From contig NZ_BATQ01000001.1 in the NCBI RefSeq assembly GCF_000739635.1, forward strand, positions 1 to 64,000: DNA of 64,000 nt. The letters run 5' to 3'. The stretch is from Verrucomicrobium sp. BvORR034. Its GTDB lineage: Bacteria; Verrucomicrobiota; Verrucomicrobiia; Verrucomicrobiales; Verrucomicrobiaceae. The number at the start of each line of letters is the position of its first letter. The first letter of the stretch is position 1. Below the pieces are notes generated by a model, which was not told the DNA's origin, searched no databases, and saw only the letters and a program-made list of their open reading frames with translations. Positions 1 to 8,441 of this stretch are shown piece by piece. The translations under genes and the position numbers were made by a program.

Positions 1-213
1 CGAAAGCTCTGAGAAAAGTTGTTTGAAGACGTGCAACGACCTCAAACGGAGGTTCCTCAGGGGTGTTCGCAGGGGTCTATCGCGGTCAGAAAGTGGCAAA
101 ACGATGTTCGGCGCGTCGCTCCGCTCCCAAAAAGCGACCTCCTGGAGCCTCAGAATGACCAAAGCTACGGTTCGGTGGAGCAAAACCGGAGCCTGCCATC
201 TCGTAATTGTCGG
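1..213. other. window-edge intergenic sequence
   Basis: No gene is supported here. The reading frame of the following phosphatase-like gene stays open back to a TTG near position 19, but the encoded residues have no signal-peptide character. A much better start with a following hydrophobic segment lies at 214. I take this stretch as upstream or intergenic DNA, possibly holding the promoter of that gene. Confidence 0.5.
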
Positions 214-1401
214 ATGGCGCACCGACATTTTTGCTTTTCTGCCTCCTCTATACCCAAAGCAGCCCTCTTTACCCTGGTCTTGGTGGGGCTCAAGGGCATG
301 GCGCAAGCCCAAGTGGAACGGACGTGGCTCACCCCTCAGACCCACACGCCCGACGCGGTGGTAGTGAGTTGGCAGACGGCCACGCCGACAGAATCTGTGA
401 TTCGATACAAGGCCGGGGAAGGAGCTACCCAGGAAGAAGCACGTCTTCCGGGCACAAGAACGCTGCACCATGTGGAGATCCCGGTGAAGAAGCCTGACAC
501 GGCCTACTCCTACACAGTGGGCACGGGGAGCCAGGTCAGCCAGGAGGCCCGTTTCCAGAGCCTTCCCGCACAAGGAGAGCTCCGAGTGGCCATCGTGGGA
601 GATTGGGGCTATACGCCGGGACGAGATCTCTCCGCTCTTAAGAACGACAAGGTGCACCTGCTCCTGACGGCGGGCGACAATGTCCCCAGCTTGCATGAGG
701 CCGCTGCACCCGGTCTGAAGGCGTTTGGAGCCTTGATCGATCAGCAGCCTGATCTGTTCCGCAGCACCCCGTTCCTTCCTATTCTAGGCAATCACGATCG
801 CGAAGTCCGGCCTCGCGGCCCCAAACCACCGGCAGAGCCCGTCTATGATGTAGAAGCCACGGCCTATCGCGAATTCTTCGCCCTGCCTGGGGAGGAATGG
901 CGCTGGCACTTTGACATCCCGGCCTTCGACGTGCGCTTTGTCGCCCTGGACCTGAACCACATCTCCGACTTTGGTACCACCTGGCAGACCTGCCATGCGT
1001 GGGACGAAAGTTCCGACCAGTTCCAATGGTACAAGAAACTCATGGCCGAAACCATCAGCGGCTACGTCTTCACCCTGAACAACGAGCGCCAGTCCTCGCT
1101 CGCGGGCAAGACCAAGGGGCTGTGGCATGAACAGTTCCGCAAGGGCAGCGCGCTGGTCACCGGCTTTGGTTATTTCGCCGAACGCGCCGAGTTGGAAGGG
1201 GGCCTGCCGTATTTCAACACCTGCCTCAAGGGCGACGGCTCGCCGTACAAGGATGCCAGGTCCGCCTTCTTTGCCAGCCAGGACAACTACCTGCTGCTGA
1301 CTTTCACTGCGGGATCAGACAAGATGAAGGTGCAGATCAAGAACCTGAAGGGCGAGGTGCTGGACACCCGGGAAATCACGAAACGGGGGATGGCAAAGTA
1401 G
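214..1401 (+). CDS. secreted metallophosphoesterase, purple acid phosphatase-like
   Basis: Predicted exported phosphoesterase of 395 residues. The ATG at 214 is followed by a signal-like stretch ending near AQAQ, then a fibronectin-like domain (about residues 35-110) like the N-terminal domain of purple acid phosphatases. The catalytic domain shows ordered metal-ligand motifs: VGDWGY, AGDNVPS and GNHDRE. These normally hold two metal ions and hydrolyse phosphate monoesters or diesters in the periplasm or outside the cell. I cannot find the late GHxH-type histidine motif expected near the C-terminus; the segment around NTCLKGDGSPYKD is where it would be sought, so activity is uncertain. The gene stands alone and converges with the AraC-type gene downstream. 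Family assignment is good; the substrate is unknown. Confidence 0.8.
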   Translation: MAHRHFCFSASSIPKAALFTLVLVGLKGMAQAQVERTWLTPQTHTPDAVVVSWQTATPTESVIRYKAGEGATQEEARLPGTRTLHHVEIPVKKPDTAYSYTVGTGSQVSQEARFQSLPAQGELRVAIVGDWGYTPGRDLSALKNDKVHLLLTAGDNVPSLHEAAAPGLKAFGALIDQQPDLFRSTPFLPILGNHDREVRPRGPKPPAEPVYDVEATAYREFFALPGEEWRWHFDIPAFDVRFVALDLNHISDFGTTWQTCHAWDESSDQFQWYKKLMAETISGYVFTLNNERQSSLAGKTKGLWHEQFRKGSALVTGFGYFAERAELEGGLPYFNTCLKGDGSPYKDARSAFFASQDNYLLLTFTAGSDKMKVQIKNLKGEVLDTREITKRGMAK

Positions 1402-1533
1402 TTTCATCGATCTGGCCTGCGGCCCTGAGCGTCATTCGGTCATCGAACCTTGGACACTGTCTAAGGCTGATATCACGCCGGGCCTTTGGCCCTCAGCTGC
1501 CGCCATGCCACAGCGGGTCAGAGTGACTTGCCA

Positions 1534-2409
1534 CTACAACGCAGATTGCAGCCGCTGATGGGGTTGCCGCCGCACGGCGGAGGGCGGGCAGCCATAGCGC
1601 CGACGGAAGACCCGGGAGAAATAGAAGGGACAGACAAAGCCGCAGTCTTGCGCGATCTCCGCCACGGCGCGGGGCGAATGCATGAGCTGTTGAACAGCAA
1701 GTTGAAGCCGGCGTTCGTTGAGCCACTCCATGGGGCGGCGGCCGGTCTCGCGTTTGAAGAGGCGGCCAAAGTACACGCCCCCCATGCCGGCAGCAGCAGC
1801 CCAATCGGACAGGGTAATTTCCTCTGCCAGATGCTCCATGGCCCACCGCTGGGCATGGAGGATGGCATCCAGTCCGCGTCGAGCGCCGGCGGTGCCCGCA
1901 CCCTTGTGAAGCGGCGCGTGCAGGTGACGCATCAGATACGCCACCCACTGGAGCACCGCGCCATGCAGGGCAAATCCCTGCCCCACGGTCGTGCCACCCA
2001 GCACTGACAGCACCTTTTCAAACTCAGAGACGAACTCCGTATGCGAATGCCAGGAGCAGCGCCGCGGGAAGGCCCGCTGCAGGAGGATATTCGGTTCACC
2101 CCCCTGGGAGATGGCGAGACTGGCGCTGAGGCTCACGTGGGGAGCCTGGGCGTCATGTCCAAATTCAAACTCATCGCCCCCTTTGATGATGACGAAGTCA
2201 CCCGTGGCCAGTTCCAGCCGGGTTCCATTGATCTCCGCCCAGCACGAGGAGCTCTCCACAAAGAAGAAACTCATCATGTGCGGGGCGAGCCGACTGCGCT
2301 CCACCGCCCACTCGGGGTACCCAGCATAGCGGCCAAACCAGTGCATTTGCAGTCCAAAGTGCCCGTCAGCCAGCAAAGGCCAGTCGTGGTGATAGGGCAA
2401 AACGTTCAT
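1534..2409 (-). CDS. AraC-family transcriptional regulator
   Basis: DNA-binding regulator of 291 residues. The N-terminal half (about 1-140) looks like the AraC cupin ligand-binding domain. The C-terminal 100 residues hold two helix-turn-helix units: one around LSDWAAAAGMGGVYFGRLF and one around AEIAQDCGFVCPFYFSRVF, ending in the usual RRRYGCPPS segment. I chose the ATG at 2409 (MNVLPYHHD), because the residues upstream of it look non-native. The gene is divergent from the exported Gfo/Idh/MocA gene at 2512 with about 100 bp between starts. By the usual AraC arrangement it may control that gene, but no operator is recognisable. The ligand is unknown, though a sugar or sugar acid would fit the neighbours. 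Confidence 0.88.
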   Translation of the reverse strand: MNVLPYHHDWPLLADGHFGLQMHWFGRYAGYPEWAVERSRLAPHMMSFFFVESSSCWAEINGTRLELATGDFVIIKGGDEFEFGHDAQAPHVSLSASLAISQGGEPNILLQRAFPRRCSWHSHTEFVSEFEKVLSVLGGTTVGQGFALHGAVLQWVAYLMRHLHAPLHKGAGTAGARRGLDAILHAQRWAMEHLAEEITLSDWAAAAGMGGVYFGRLFKRETGRRPMEWLNERRLQLAVQQLMHSPRAVAEIAQDCGFVCPFYFSRVFRRRYGCPPSAVRRQPHQRLQSAL

Positions 2410-2511
2410 GGTTGAAAAAATGCAGGAAATCACCGGGGGCCGTCCATTCCCAAAAGGACGACGTCACGCTCACATAACGGCAGCAAAACCACTCTTGATT
2501 CCACACGAAGC

Positions 2512-3753
2512 ATGAAATCCTCCACCTCCCCAGACCGCCCCAGTCGCCGCCAATTTCTTGCCACCATCGCAGCGGGGGCTGCCGCCGGCATCGTCCCCAT
2601 AGGCAACGCTGCAACCACCCCAGGCAAGAAAGTCCGCCTCGGCATCGCAGGAGGCCGCTTTGGCGCGACCTTCCACTGGCATGAGCATCCCCAATGCGAA
2701 GTCGCCGCCGTCACCGATCTGATTCCGGAGCGCCGCGCCCATCTGGTGAAGACCTACCGCTGCGACAAGAGCTACGCCTCCCTGGAAGAAATGGTGAAGG
2801 ATCCCAACCTGGACGCCATCGCGGTCTTCACTGATGGACCCAAGCACTATGAGCATGCCGTGCTCGCGCTGAAACACGGCAAACATGTGATCTCCGCGGT
2901 GCCGGCCGTGATGGCCGCTACCGTGGCCGAAGCCCTGGACCAAGCCAACAGCCTGGAGGAAACGGCGCGAAAAAGCGGCCTGACCTACATGATGGCCGAG
3001 ACGAGCTACTACCAGGACTTCACCATCAGTGCGCGGAAGTTCCATGAAGACGGCACCTTGGGCAGCCTCGTTTCCTGTGAGTCCGAGTACCTGCATCCCG
3101 GTCTACGAGTGCTGTACGGCTCCGCAGAAAAGCCCACTTGGCGCTACGGCGTGCCGCCGATGTTCTACCCCACGCACTGCACCGCCCACCTCGTGAGCGT
3201 CACCGGCGAACGGCTCGTGGAGGTGACCTGCTCAGGATGGGGCAATGATCACCCCGTCTGCAAGAAGAACGCGTTCGGCAACAACCCGTTTTGGAACGAG
3301 ACCGCCCACTTCCGCAGCGACCGGGGCACGCCGTTCCCGGTGCGCATCTGGTGGGAAGGGCCCGTGTGGGGACGGGAGAGCGCCAACTGGTACGGCACGA
3401 AGATGAGCTTCGCAGCTAGTCCGGGACAGGGGCATGTGATCTGGCAGCCGGGCAAGGAGCAGGGGCACGATGACGCCGGCTTCCCGCTGGTCACGGCCAA
3501 GTTGACTCCTTATGAGCAGCCCGACTGGTGGAAGACCGACCTGCTCCCGGAACCGCTGCGCCACAACAGCGGGCACCACGGCTCCCATACCTTCCTCACC
3601 CACGAGTTCATTGATGCGCTGGCGAACGCAAGACGACCTACCGTGGACCTTTATGAAGCGCTCGCCTATACCGTGCCGGGCATCATCGCCCACCAGTCTG
3701 CCTTGAAGGGCGGGGAGTCACTGAAGATCCCGCAGTTCACCCGGCCCGCGTAA
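2512..3753 (+). CDS. Tat-exported Gfo/Idh/MocA family oxidoreductase lacking the EKP motif
   Basis: 413-residue member of the Gfo/Idh/MocA NAD(P)-binding family. It opens with a twin-arginine signal (SRRQFLATIAAGAAAG, residues 11-26), so it should be exported folded with cofactor. A Rossmann fold follows (VRLGIAGGRFG; VTDLIPER). The canonical EKP motif with the catalytic lysine is absent: at the matching site the sequence reads HVISAVPAV. The protein may therefore be catalytically altered or not a dehydrogenase. The long C-terminal domain is rich in Trp and His (WWEGPVWGRES, HNSGHHGSHTF). The gene is divergent from the AraC regulator and converges on a second Gfo/Idh/MocA gene that keeps EKP. 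A role in carbohydrate modification in the periplasm is inferred. Confidence 0.83.
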   Translation: MKSSTSPDRPSRRQFLATIAAGAAAGIVPIGNAATTPGKKVRLGIAGGRFGATFHWHEHPQCEVAAVTDLIPERRAHLVKTYRCDKSYASLEEMVKDPNLDAIAVFTDGPKHYEHAVLALKHGKHVISAVPAVMAATVAEALDQANSLEETARKSGLTYMMAETSYYQDFTISARKFHEDGTLGSLVSCESEYLHPGLRVLYGSAEKPTWRYGVPPMFYPTHCTAHLVSVTGERLVEVTCSGWGNDHPVCKKNAFGNNPFWNETAHFRSDRGTPFPVRIWWEGPVWGRESANWYGTKMSFAASPGQGHVIWQPGKEQGHDDAGFPLVTAKLTPYEQPDWWKTDLLPEPLRHNSGHHGSHTFLTHEFIDALANARRPTVDLYEALAYTVPGIIAHQSALKGGESLKIPQFTRPA

Positions 3754-3771
3754 GCACCAAACAGGTCACCG

Positions 3772-3806
3772 GCCTGCGTTTCCCCAATCATTGGGGAAGC
3801 GCAGGC
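3772..3806. terminator. bidirectional terminator-like hairpin between convergent genes
   Basis: A 15-bp stem with one G-T wobble and a 5-nt loop sits between the converging ends of the two Gfo/Idh/MocA genes. The arms begin gcctgcg and end cgcaggc. There is no strong T-run on either side, so termination on both strands is inferred from stem strength and position. Confidence 0.6.
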
Positions 3807-3827
3807 TCAATCACAAGTCTCGCAGAA

Positions 3828-5285
3828 TCACGCCGGATAAGCCTTCACCACGTAGGGTGCGCGGTACTCACGCGTGAGCAGCTTGCTGGCGGCGGCGTTG
3901 CCGGAGGCGGTTTCGGCCGCAGGATCGAACTTCAGCACCGGGCCCAGCGTGAGCGGGGTGGCGCTGAGATCCACGGCATTGGCCTGGAGGTGCTGGAGCA
4001 TGCGATCCAGCGTCTCCGTCGCACCCTGGCTGGAGGCGACCGCCTGCTTGATTTCCTCGATGCTCTTCTTCTCGCCGAGCTGGTAGGAGATGTTGCCAGT
4101 ATGGCAGATGGCGGCGCTGAGGTGCCCATCGAGCAGCGGCGCGTTCAGCTCCGCAGGCTTGCGGCTGCGCACGGCCTTGATGAAGTTTTCGTAGTGGTTG
4201 TCCGCGCCTTCCCACTTCTTCACCTCCTTGCCCTCTTTGTCATAGGCGATGGCGCTGTAGTAGTCGGGCACCAGAACGTGACCATTTTCGCAATGGATGA
4301 TGACGCCCACTCCAGCTCCCATGAACTTGTCCATGCCTTCACCCGCGTCCTTGGCGGTGGGGAGTCCGCGAACCTCAAAGATCAGCGGTGCCTTCTCATA
4401 GCCCTGGTACACGAGCTGGGTATTCGGCGTCTGGCCATCGTCTTGATATCCGAGGCGACCGCCCACGCTCCACGCCGTGGGGGCAATGGCGGTCTCACCA
4501 AGGAACCAGCGGGCAATGTCCATCTGGTGGACGCCTTGGTTGCCCAGATCGCCGTTGCCGTAGTCCCACTGCCAGTGCCAGTCATAGTCCAGGCGCGGAC
4601 GGCGGATGTCCACAATGGGGGCAGGCCCGAACCAGAGATCACGGTCCACCTCTGCCGGCACGGGAAGAGGCGTCTTGCGCACCTTCATCGCGGGGCGGCT
4701 CTTGTAGCAGAGACCGCGGGCGAGGGTGATCTTGCCCAGATTGCCCGCCTGCACCCAGGCCACGGCCTCGCGGATGGCAAAGCTGCTCCGGCTCTGAGTA
4801 CCGCCTTGGACAATGCGGTTGAGCTTCTTCTCCGCATTCACGATCTGGCGACCTTCCCACACATTGTGAGAGACCGGCTTCTCCACAAAGACATCCTTGC
4901 CCGCCTCCATGGCCCACTGAGTACCTAGGGCATGCCAGTGGTTTGGTGTGGCGAGGCTTACGGCATCGATGTCTTTGTCGGCTAGCAGCTTCCGGTAGTC
5001 CTGGTAGGTCTTCACCTTCAGGCCCTCCTTCTCCAGGCGGGCCGCCTCATCAGCGAGGTACTTCGAGTTCACATCGCAGATCGCGGCGATGCGCACTCCG
5101 GGAATTTTTTTGTAGCTCGCCAGATGGTCGCCACCACGACCCTTGAGACCCACCACGGCCACGTTGATGGCGCCGTTGGCCTTCCCTCCGCACGAGGTGA
5201 GACGGCTGCTGATGAAGAAGGCCCCGCCGGCAAAAGTGGCTTGGGAGAGGAATCGACGGCGGGAGGAAGGGGACGAGGGAGGCAT
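3828..5285 (-). CDS. Tat-exported Gfo/Idh/MocA family oxidoreductase
   Basis: 485-residue NAD(P)-dependent oxidoreductase family protein. It has a twin-arginine signal (SRRRFLSQATFAGGAFF) followed by RLTSCGG, which could be a lipobox-like cysteine. The Rossmann segment reads VAVVGLKGRGGDHL, and the EKP motif is present (DVFVEKPVSHN). After it come WHWQWDYGNGDLGNQGVHQ and the usual beta-sheet C-terminal domain. This subfamily (exported, about 450-490 residues) is common in Planctomycetes and Verrucomicrobia and is thought to act on sugars or cyclitols. It lies 57 bp downstream of the alanine dehydrogenase gene on the same strand and may be the last gene of that operon. The exact substrate cannot be told. 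Confidence 0.88.
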   Translation of the reverse strand: MPPSSPSSRRRFLSQATFAGGAFFISSRLTSCGGKANGAINVAVVGLKGRGGDHLASYKKIPGVRIAAICDVNSKYLADEAARLEKEGLKVKTYQDYRKLLADKDIDAVSLATPNHWHALGTQWAMEAGKDVFVEKPVSHNVWEGRQIVNAEKKLNRIVQGGTQSRSSFAIREAVAWVQAGNLGKITLARGLCYKSRPAMKVRKTPLPVPAEVDRDLWFGPAPIVDIRRPRLDYDWHWQWDYGNGDLGNQGVHQMDIARWFLGETAIAPTAWSVGGRLGYQDDGQTPNTQLVYQGYEKAPLIFEVRGLPTAKDAGEGMDKFMGAGVGVIIHCENGHVLVPDYYSAIAYDKEGKEVKKWEGADNHYENFIKAVRSRKPAELNAPLLDGHLSAAICHTGNISYQLGEKKSIEEIKQAVASSQGATETLDRMLQHLQANAVDLSATPLTLGPVLKFDPAAETASGNAAASKLLTREYRAPYVVKAYPA

Positions 5286-5342
5286 GTGAAAGAGAGGAGG
5301 GGAACGACGCTGGATAAAACAGTTAAATGTCGAAAGGAGGGA

Positions 5343-6458
5343 CTATCGTGACGCAAAGATCGTGTCCGCATCCAGATACGGCATTCCGTGGGCGTCGGCC
5401 ACAGCGGCATGGGTCACCTGTCCGTCGAAGACGTTGAGACCATCAAGAAGATTGGCATCCCGCTGGAAGGCTCCGGGCACACCATGGTCTGCCAGCAGTT
5501 CGATGTAGCGGTAGGTCACATTGGTCAGGGCCTGGGTCGCCGTCCGAGCATAGGCCGCAGGCATATTGGCCACGCAATAGTGGGTGACCTCTTCCTCCAC
5601 ATAGGTGGGCTGGTCATGCGTGGTCGCGCGGGAGGTCTCGCAGCAGCCGCCCTGGTCAATCGCGATATCCACGAGCACACTGCCCGGCTTCATGACCTGC
5701 AGCATCTGGCGGGTGATGAGCTTGGGCGCCTTGGCCCCGGGCACCAGCACGGCTCCGATGAGCAAGTCCACGCTGGGCAACATTTCCAGGATATGGGCAT
5801 GGTTGGAGTACAGCGTGTGGGCGGTGTGGAGAGTGATGTCGAGGAAGCGCATGCGTTCTACATCCACCTCCAGGATGGTGACATCCGCGCCCAGGCCCGT
5901 GGCCATGCGAGCGGCATTCACCCCGGCCGTGCCACCACCGATCACGACCACCTTGCCCGGCAGCACCCCAGGCACGCCACCGAGGAGAACCCCTTTGCCC
6001 CCATGATGCTTGGCCAGGAAATAGGCACCCACCACGACGCTCATACGACCAGCGATCTCACTCATCGGCTCCAGCAGAGGCAGACGGCGGTTCACTTCCA
6101 CCGTCTCATAGGCGATGCCGGTGCACCTGGAGGCCAGGAGCGCCTCCGTGAGCGACTTGCTGGCGGCCAGATGCAGGTAGGTGAAAAGGATCTGTCCGGG
6201 CCGGAGCAAGGGATACTCCTGGGGCAGAGGTTCCTTCACCTTCACAATCATGTCCGCCTGGGCAAAGATGGCCTCATGCGTGGACAGGATTTCCGCCCCG
6301 GCATTGGCATATTCTTCATCGGGGAAGCCTGATCCTGCGCCTGCCTGGGTCTCCACCACCACCCGGTGCCCGCGCTTGACCAGTTGATAGGCAGCAGAAG
6401 GGAGCAGCCCGACGCGGTTTTCCTGTGCCTTGATCTCTTTGGGAACGCCGATGATCAT
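5343..6458 (-). CDS. ald: alanine dehydrogenase
   Basis: 371 residues, the usual length for L-alanine dehydrogenase, which reversibly deaminates L-alanine to pyruvate and ammonia with NAD. The start [17 protein letters not shown] is the family signature. The substrate-binding lysine region ([10 protein letters not shown]) and catalytic histidine region ([10 protein letters not shown]) are present. The NAD-binding Rossmann segment [17 protein letters not shown] lies near residues 170-186. It starts only 4 bp after the 2-hydroxyacid dehydrogenase gene, so the two are almost certainly cotranscribed. The pairing suggests interconversion of 2-keto/2-hydroxy acids and amino acids. Confidence 0.96.
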   Translation of the reverse strand: MIIGVPKEIKAQENRVGLLPSAAYQLVKRGHRVVVETQAGAGSGFPDEEYANAGAEILSTHEAIFAQADMIVKVKEPLPQEYPLLRPGQILFTYLHLAASKSLTEALLASRCTGIAYETVEVNRRLPLLEPMSEIAGRMSVVVGAYFLAKHHGGKGVLLGGVPGVLPGKVVVIGGGTAGVNAARMATGLGADVTILEVDVERMRFLDITLHTAHTLYSNHAHILEMLPSVDLLIGAVLVPGAKAPKLITRQMLQVMKPGSVLVDIAIDQGGCCETSRATTHDQPTYVEEEVTHYCVANMPAAYARTATQALTNVTYRYIELLADHGVPGAFQRDANLLDGLNVFDGQVTHAAVADAHGMPYLDADTIFASR

Positions 6459-6462
6459 GAGC

Positions 6463-7467
6463 CTACTTTGCGGCGACAGCGGGCGGTGGCGAGGAAAAAA
6501 GCGTGACGGATTCCAACCGGCGTTGCGTGGTGGTCCGCAAATCAGGGATGACGTTCAGCAGCGGCTGCCCTTGGAAATGGGCGATGAGGTTGTCATGGAC
6601 GATGCGCGCCATCTCTTCGCGGTTCTCCTCGGTCCGGCTTCCCACGTGGGGAAGCAGCACCACTTGAGGCAGTCGGGTCAATTGATCAGGGACCAGCGGC
6701 TCCCGCTCGTACACATCCAGCCCTGCGGCCCGGATGGTGCCGGTTTCCAGGGCGTGCACCAGAGCGGATTCGTCCACCACCGAGCCGCGCGTGATGTTGA
6801 TCAAGGTGCCGTCTGGCCCCAGCATCTCCAGTACGGAGGTATCCACCAGATGCCGGGTGGCGGATCCGCCCGGGCAGGCGATAATGAGGAAGTCGCTCCA
6901 GAAAGCCAGATCATGCAGCGACCTGAAGAACGGATAGCTCACCGTGAGATTGGGTCGCCGCGCCGCATAGCCCACCCGCATGCCGAGCGCCTCCAGCCGC
7001 CGGGCGACGGCCTGACCGACCCGGCCCAGCCCAAAGATGCCCGCGCGTTTGCCCCCTGGCTTGAAGCCCAAGGGGAAAGACATGGCTGGCCAGCCTCCGT
7101 CATGTAAAAAGCGATTGGCCTCCAGCAGGCGGCGGGAGGTCATCAGTACCAGAGCCAGAGCCACGTCCGCCATGTCCTCGGTGAGGACGTCTGGCGTGTG
7201 GGTCACACGGATCCCGCGGGAACGGCAGTAGTCCACCGGCACGCCCTCGTAGCCAGTACCAAAGACGGAGATGATTTCCAGGTTGGGCAGGATGTCCAGA
7301 AGGCCTTCTCGATACAGAGCATTGCCAGACCCCACCAGGCCCCGGATAGAGTTCTCCTCACCATCGTTGAGACTGGTGTGGCAGACAAACCGCTCCGCCA
7401 GGGCATGCGACAACCGCCCCGGGAGAGGAGCCAGGCAGAGAAGATGGGGACCCTTCGGCGCAGGCAT
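6463..7467 (-). CDS. D-isomer-specific 2-hydroxyacid dehydrogenase (GhrB/hydroxypyruvate reductase-like)
   Basis: 334-residue NAD(P)-dependent dehydrogenase reducing 2-keto acids such as glyoxylate or hydroxypyruvate to D-2-hydroxy acids. The nucleotide-binding motif reads AGIFGLGRVGQAVARRLE. The catalytic Arg lies in INITRGSVVDE, the Glu in LDVYEREPLV and the His in VVLLPHVGSRT, so the Arg-Glu-His set is complete. It is the first gene of a minus-strand operon with ald and a Gfo/Idh/MocA gene. It is divergent from fdhD across about 150 bp. The substrate among glyoxylate, hydroxypyruvate and others cannot be resolved. Confidence 0.92.
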   Translation of the reverse strand: MPAPKGPHLLCLAPLPGRLSHALAERFVCHTSLNDGEENSIRGLVGSGNALYREGLLDILPNLEIISVFGTGYEGVPVDYCRSRGIRVTHTPDVLTEDMADVALALVLMTSRRLLEANRFLHDGGWPAMSFPLGFKPGGKRAGIFGLGRVGQAVARRLEALGMRVGYAARRPNLTVSYPFFRSLHDLAFWSDFLIIACPGGSATRHLVDTSVLEMLGPDGTLINITRGSVVDESALVHALETGTIRAAGLDVYEREPLVPDQLTRLPQVVLLPHVGSRTEENREEMARIVHDNLIAHFQGQPLLNVIPDLRTTTQRRLESVTLFSSPPPAVAAK

Positions 7468-7616
7468 GATCGCAAATTGAGGAGGGGAAACCCGGAAAGC
7501 AAGAAGGGTTGCAAGATTGCGATTTACTTTCGTATGGAGGCAATCCGAGGGGAAGGAATCCCCGTTGCATTTGAAGACGTTACGTTTTGGTTGGTGGTTA
7601 CCCTTTTAAGCCCTTC

Positions 7617-8432
7617 ATGAACCTGCCTGCCTCGCTCTCTGTCCCGGTGACCCGACTCTTTCGCGGGCAGCCGGACGAGCTGCTGCAAGACGAAGTGGCC
7701 GCAGAAGAACCTCTCGAACTAAGGGTGGAGGGGAAAAGTGTGGCAGTCGTCATGCGGACGCCTGGCCACGATGAAGAGCTGGCCGCAGGCTTCCTGCTGA
7801 CCGAGGGTGTCATCACCGGGCCACAGGATGTGTTTGAGATCTCCATCTGCCCCAGCCGGTCCGAAGGCTATGGCGGTGTGGTGGACGTGTTGCTGGCCAA
7901 GGGAGAGGTGGACTGGTCCAGGCTTACCCGGCACGTTTTTGCCAGCAGCAGTTGCGGCGTTTGCGGCAAGGCCACCATCGAATCAGTGTTTCAGTCCTTC
8001 GCCCCCCGGGCATGGGACTGGACGGTGCCGCGCGAGTTGGTGTGGAGCCTTCCGGACAAGCTGCGGGCAGCGCAGCTCACTTTTGAAAAGACCGGGGGGC
8101 TGCACGCCAGTGCCATCTTTGACCTTGAGGGTCAGCTCGTGGTGGCACGGGAGGATGTAGGCCGCCATTCCGCTCTGGACAAGGCTCTCGGGTTTGCCCT
8201 CCGGCAGGACCGGCTGCCCCTGGACCGCCATGTGTTGCTGGTCAGTGGCCGCGTTTCGTTTGAACTGATGCAAAAGGCACTGGCCGGCGGCATCGGCCTG
8301 GTGGCCGCCGTCTCTGCCCCCAGCAGCCTCGCAGTGGACTTTGCCCGGGAGTCCGGCCAGACGCTGGTCGGCTTTCTGCGGGGTGGACGCATGAATGTGT
8401 ACGCCGGGCAGGAACGGATCAGCTGGGATTGA
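7617..8432 (+). CDS. fdhD: formate dehydrogenase accessory sulfurtransferase FdhD
   Basis: 271 residues from the ATG at 7617; a TTG 30 bases earlier is also in frame. FdhD takes sulfur from a cysteine desulfurase and passes it to the bis-MGD molybdenum cofactor, which is needed for active formate dehydrogenase. The diagnostic cysteine motif SSSCGVCGKA puts Cys113 and Cys116 in place. Other family segments are LTEGVI, TGGLHASA, REDVGRHSALDK and VSGRVSFELMQK. A cysteine desulfurase gene begins 9 bp downstream, a natural partner in this relay. No formate dehydrogenase subunit is encoded in the window, so the target enzyme must be elsewhere. Confidence 0.96.
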   Translation: MNLPASLSVPVTRLFRGQPDELLQDEVAAEEPLELRVEGKSVAVVMRTPGHDEELAAGFLLTEGVITGPQDVFEISICPSRSEGYGGVVDVLLAKGEVDWSRLTRHVFASSSCGVCGKATIESVFQSFAPRAWDWTVPRELVWSLPDKLRAAQLTFEKTGGLHASAIFDLEGQLVVAREDVGRHSALDKALGFALRQDRLPLDRHVLLVSGRVSFELMQKALAGGIGLVAAVSAPSSLAVDFARESGQTLVGFLRGGRMNVYAGQERISWD

Positions 8433-8441
8433 GGAAACACC

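Noticed and set aside
3772-3806. Hairpin as an operator for the AraC-type gene
   Set aside because: It sits between two gene ends, not in a promoter, and is far from the AraC gene; terminator-like use fits better.
3990-4928. 312-residue open frame antisense to the second Gfo/Idh/MocA gene
   Set aside because: It lies wholly opposite a well-supported gene and its translation shows no family-like sequence; GC-rich DNA commonly leaves such frames open.
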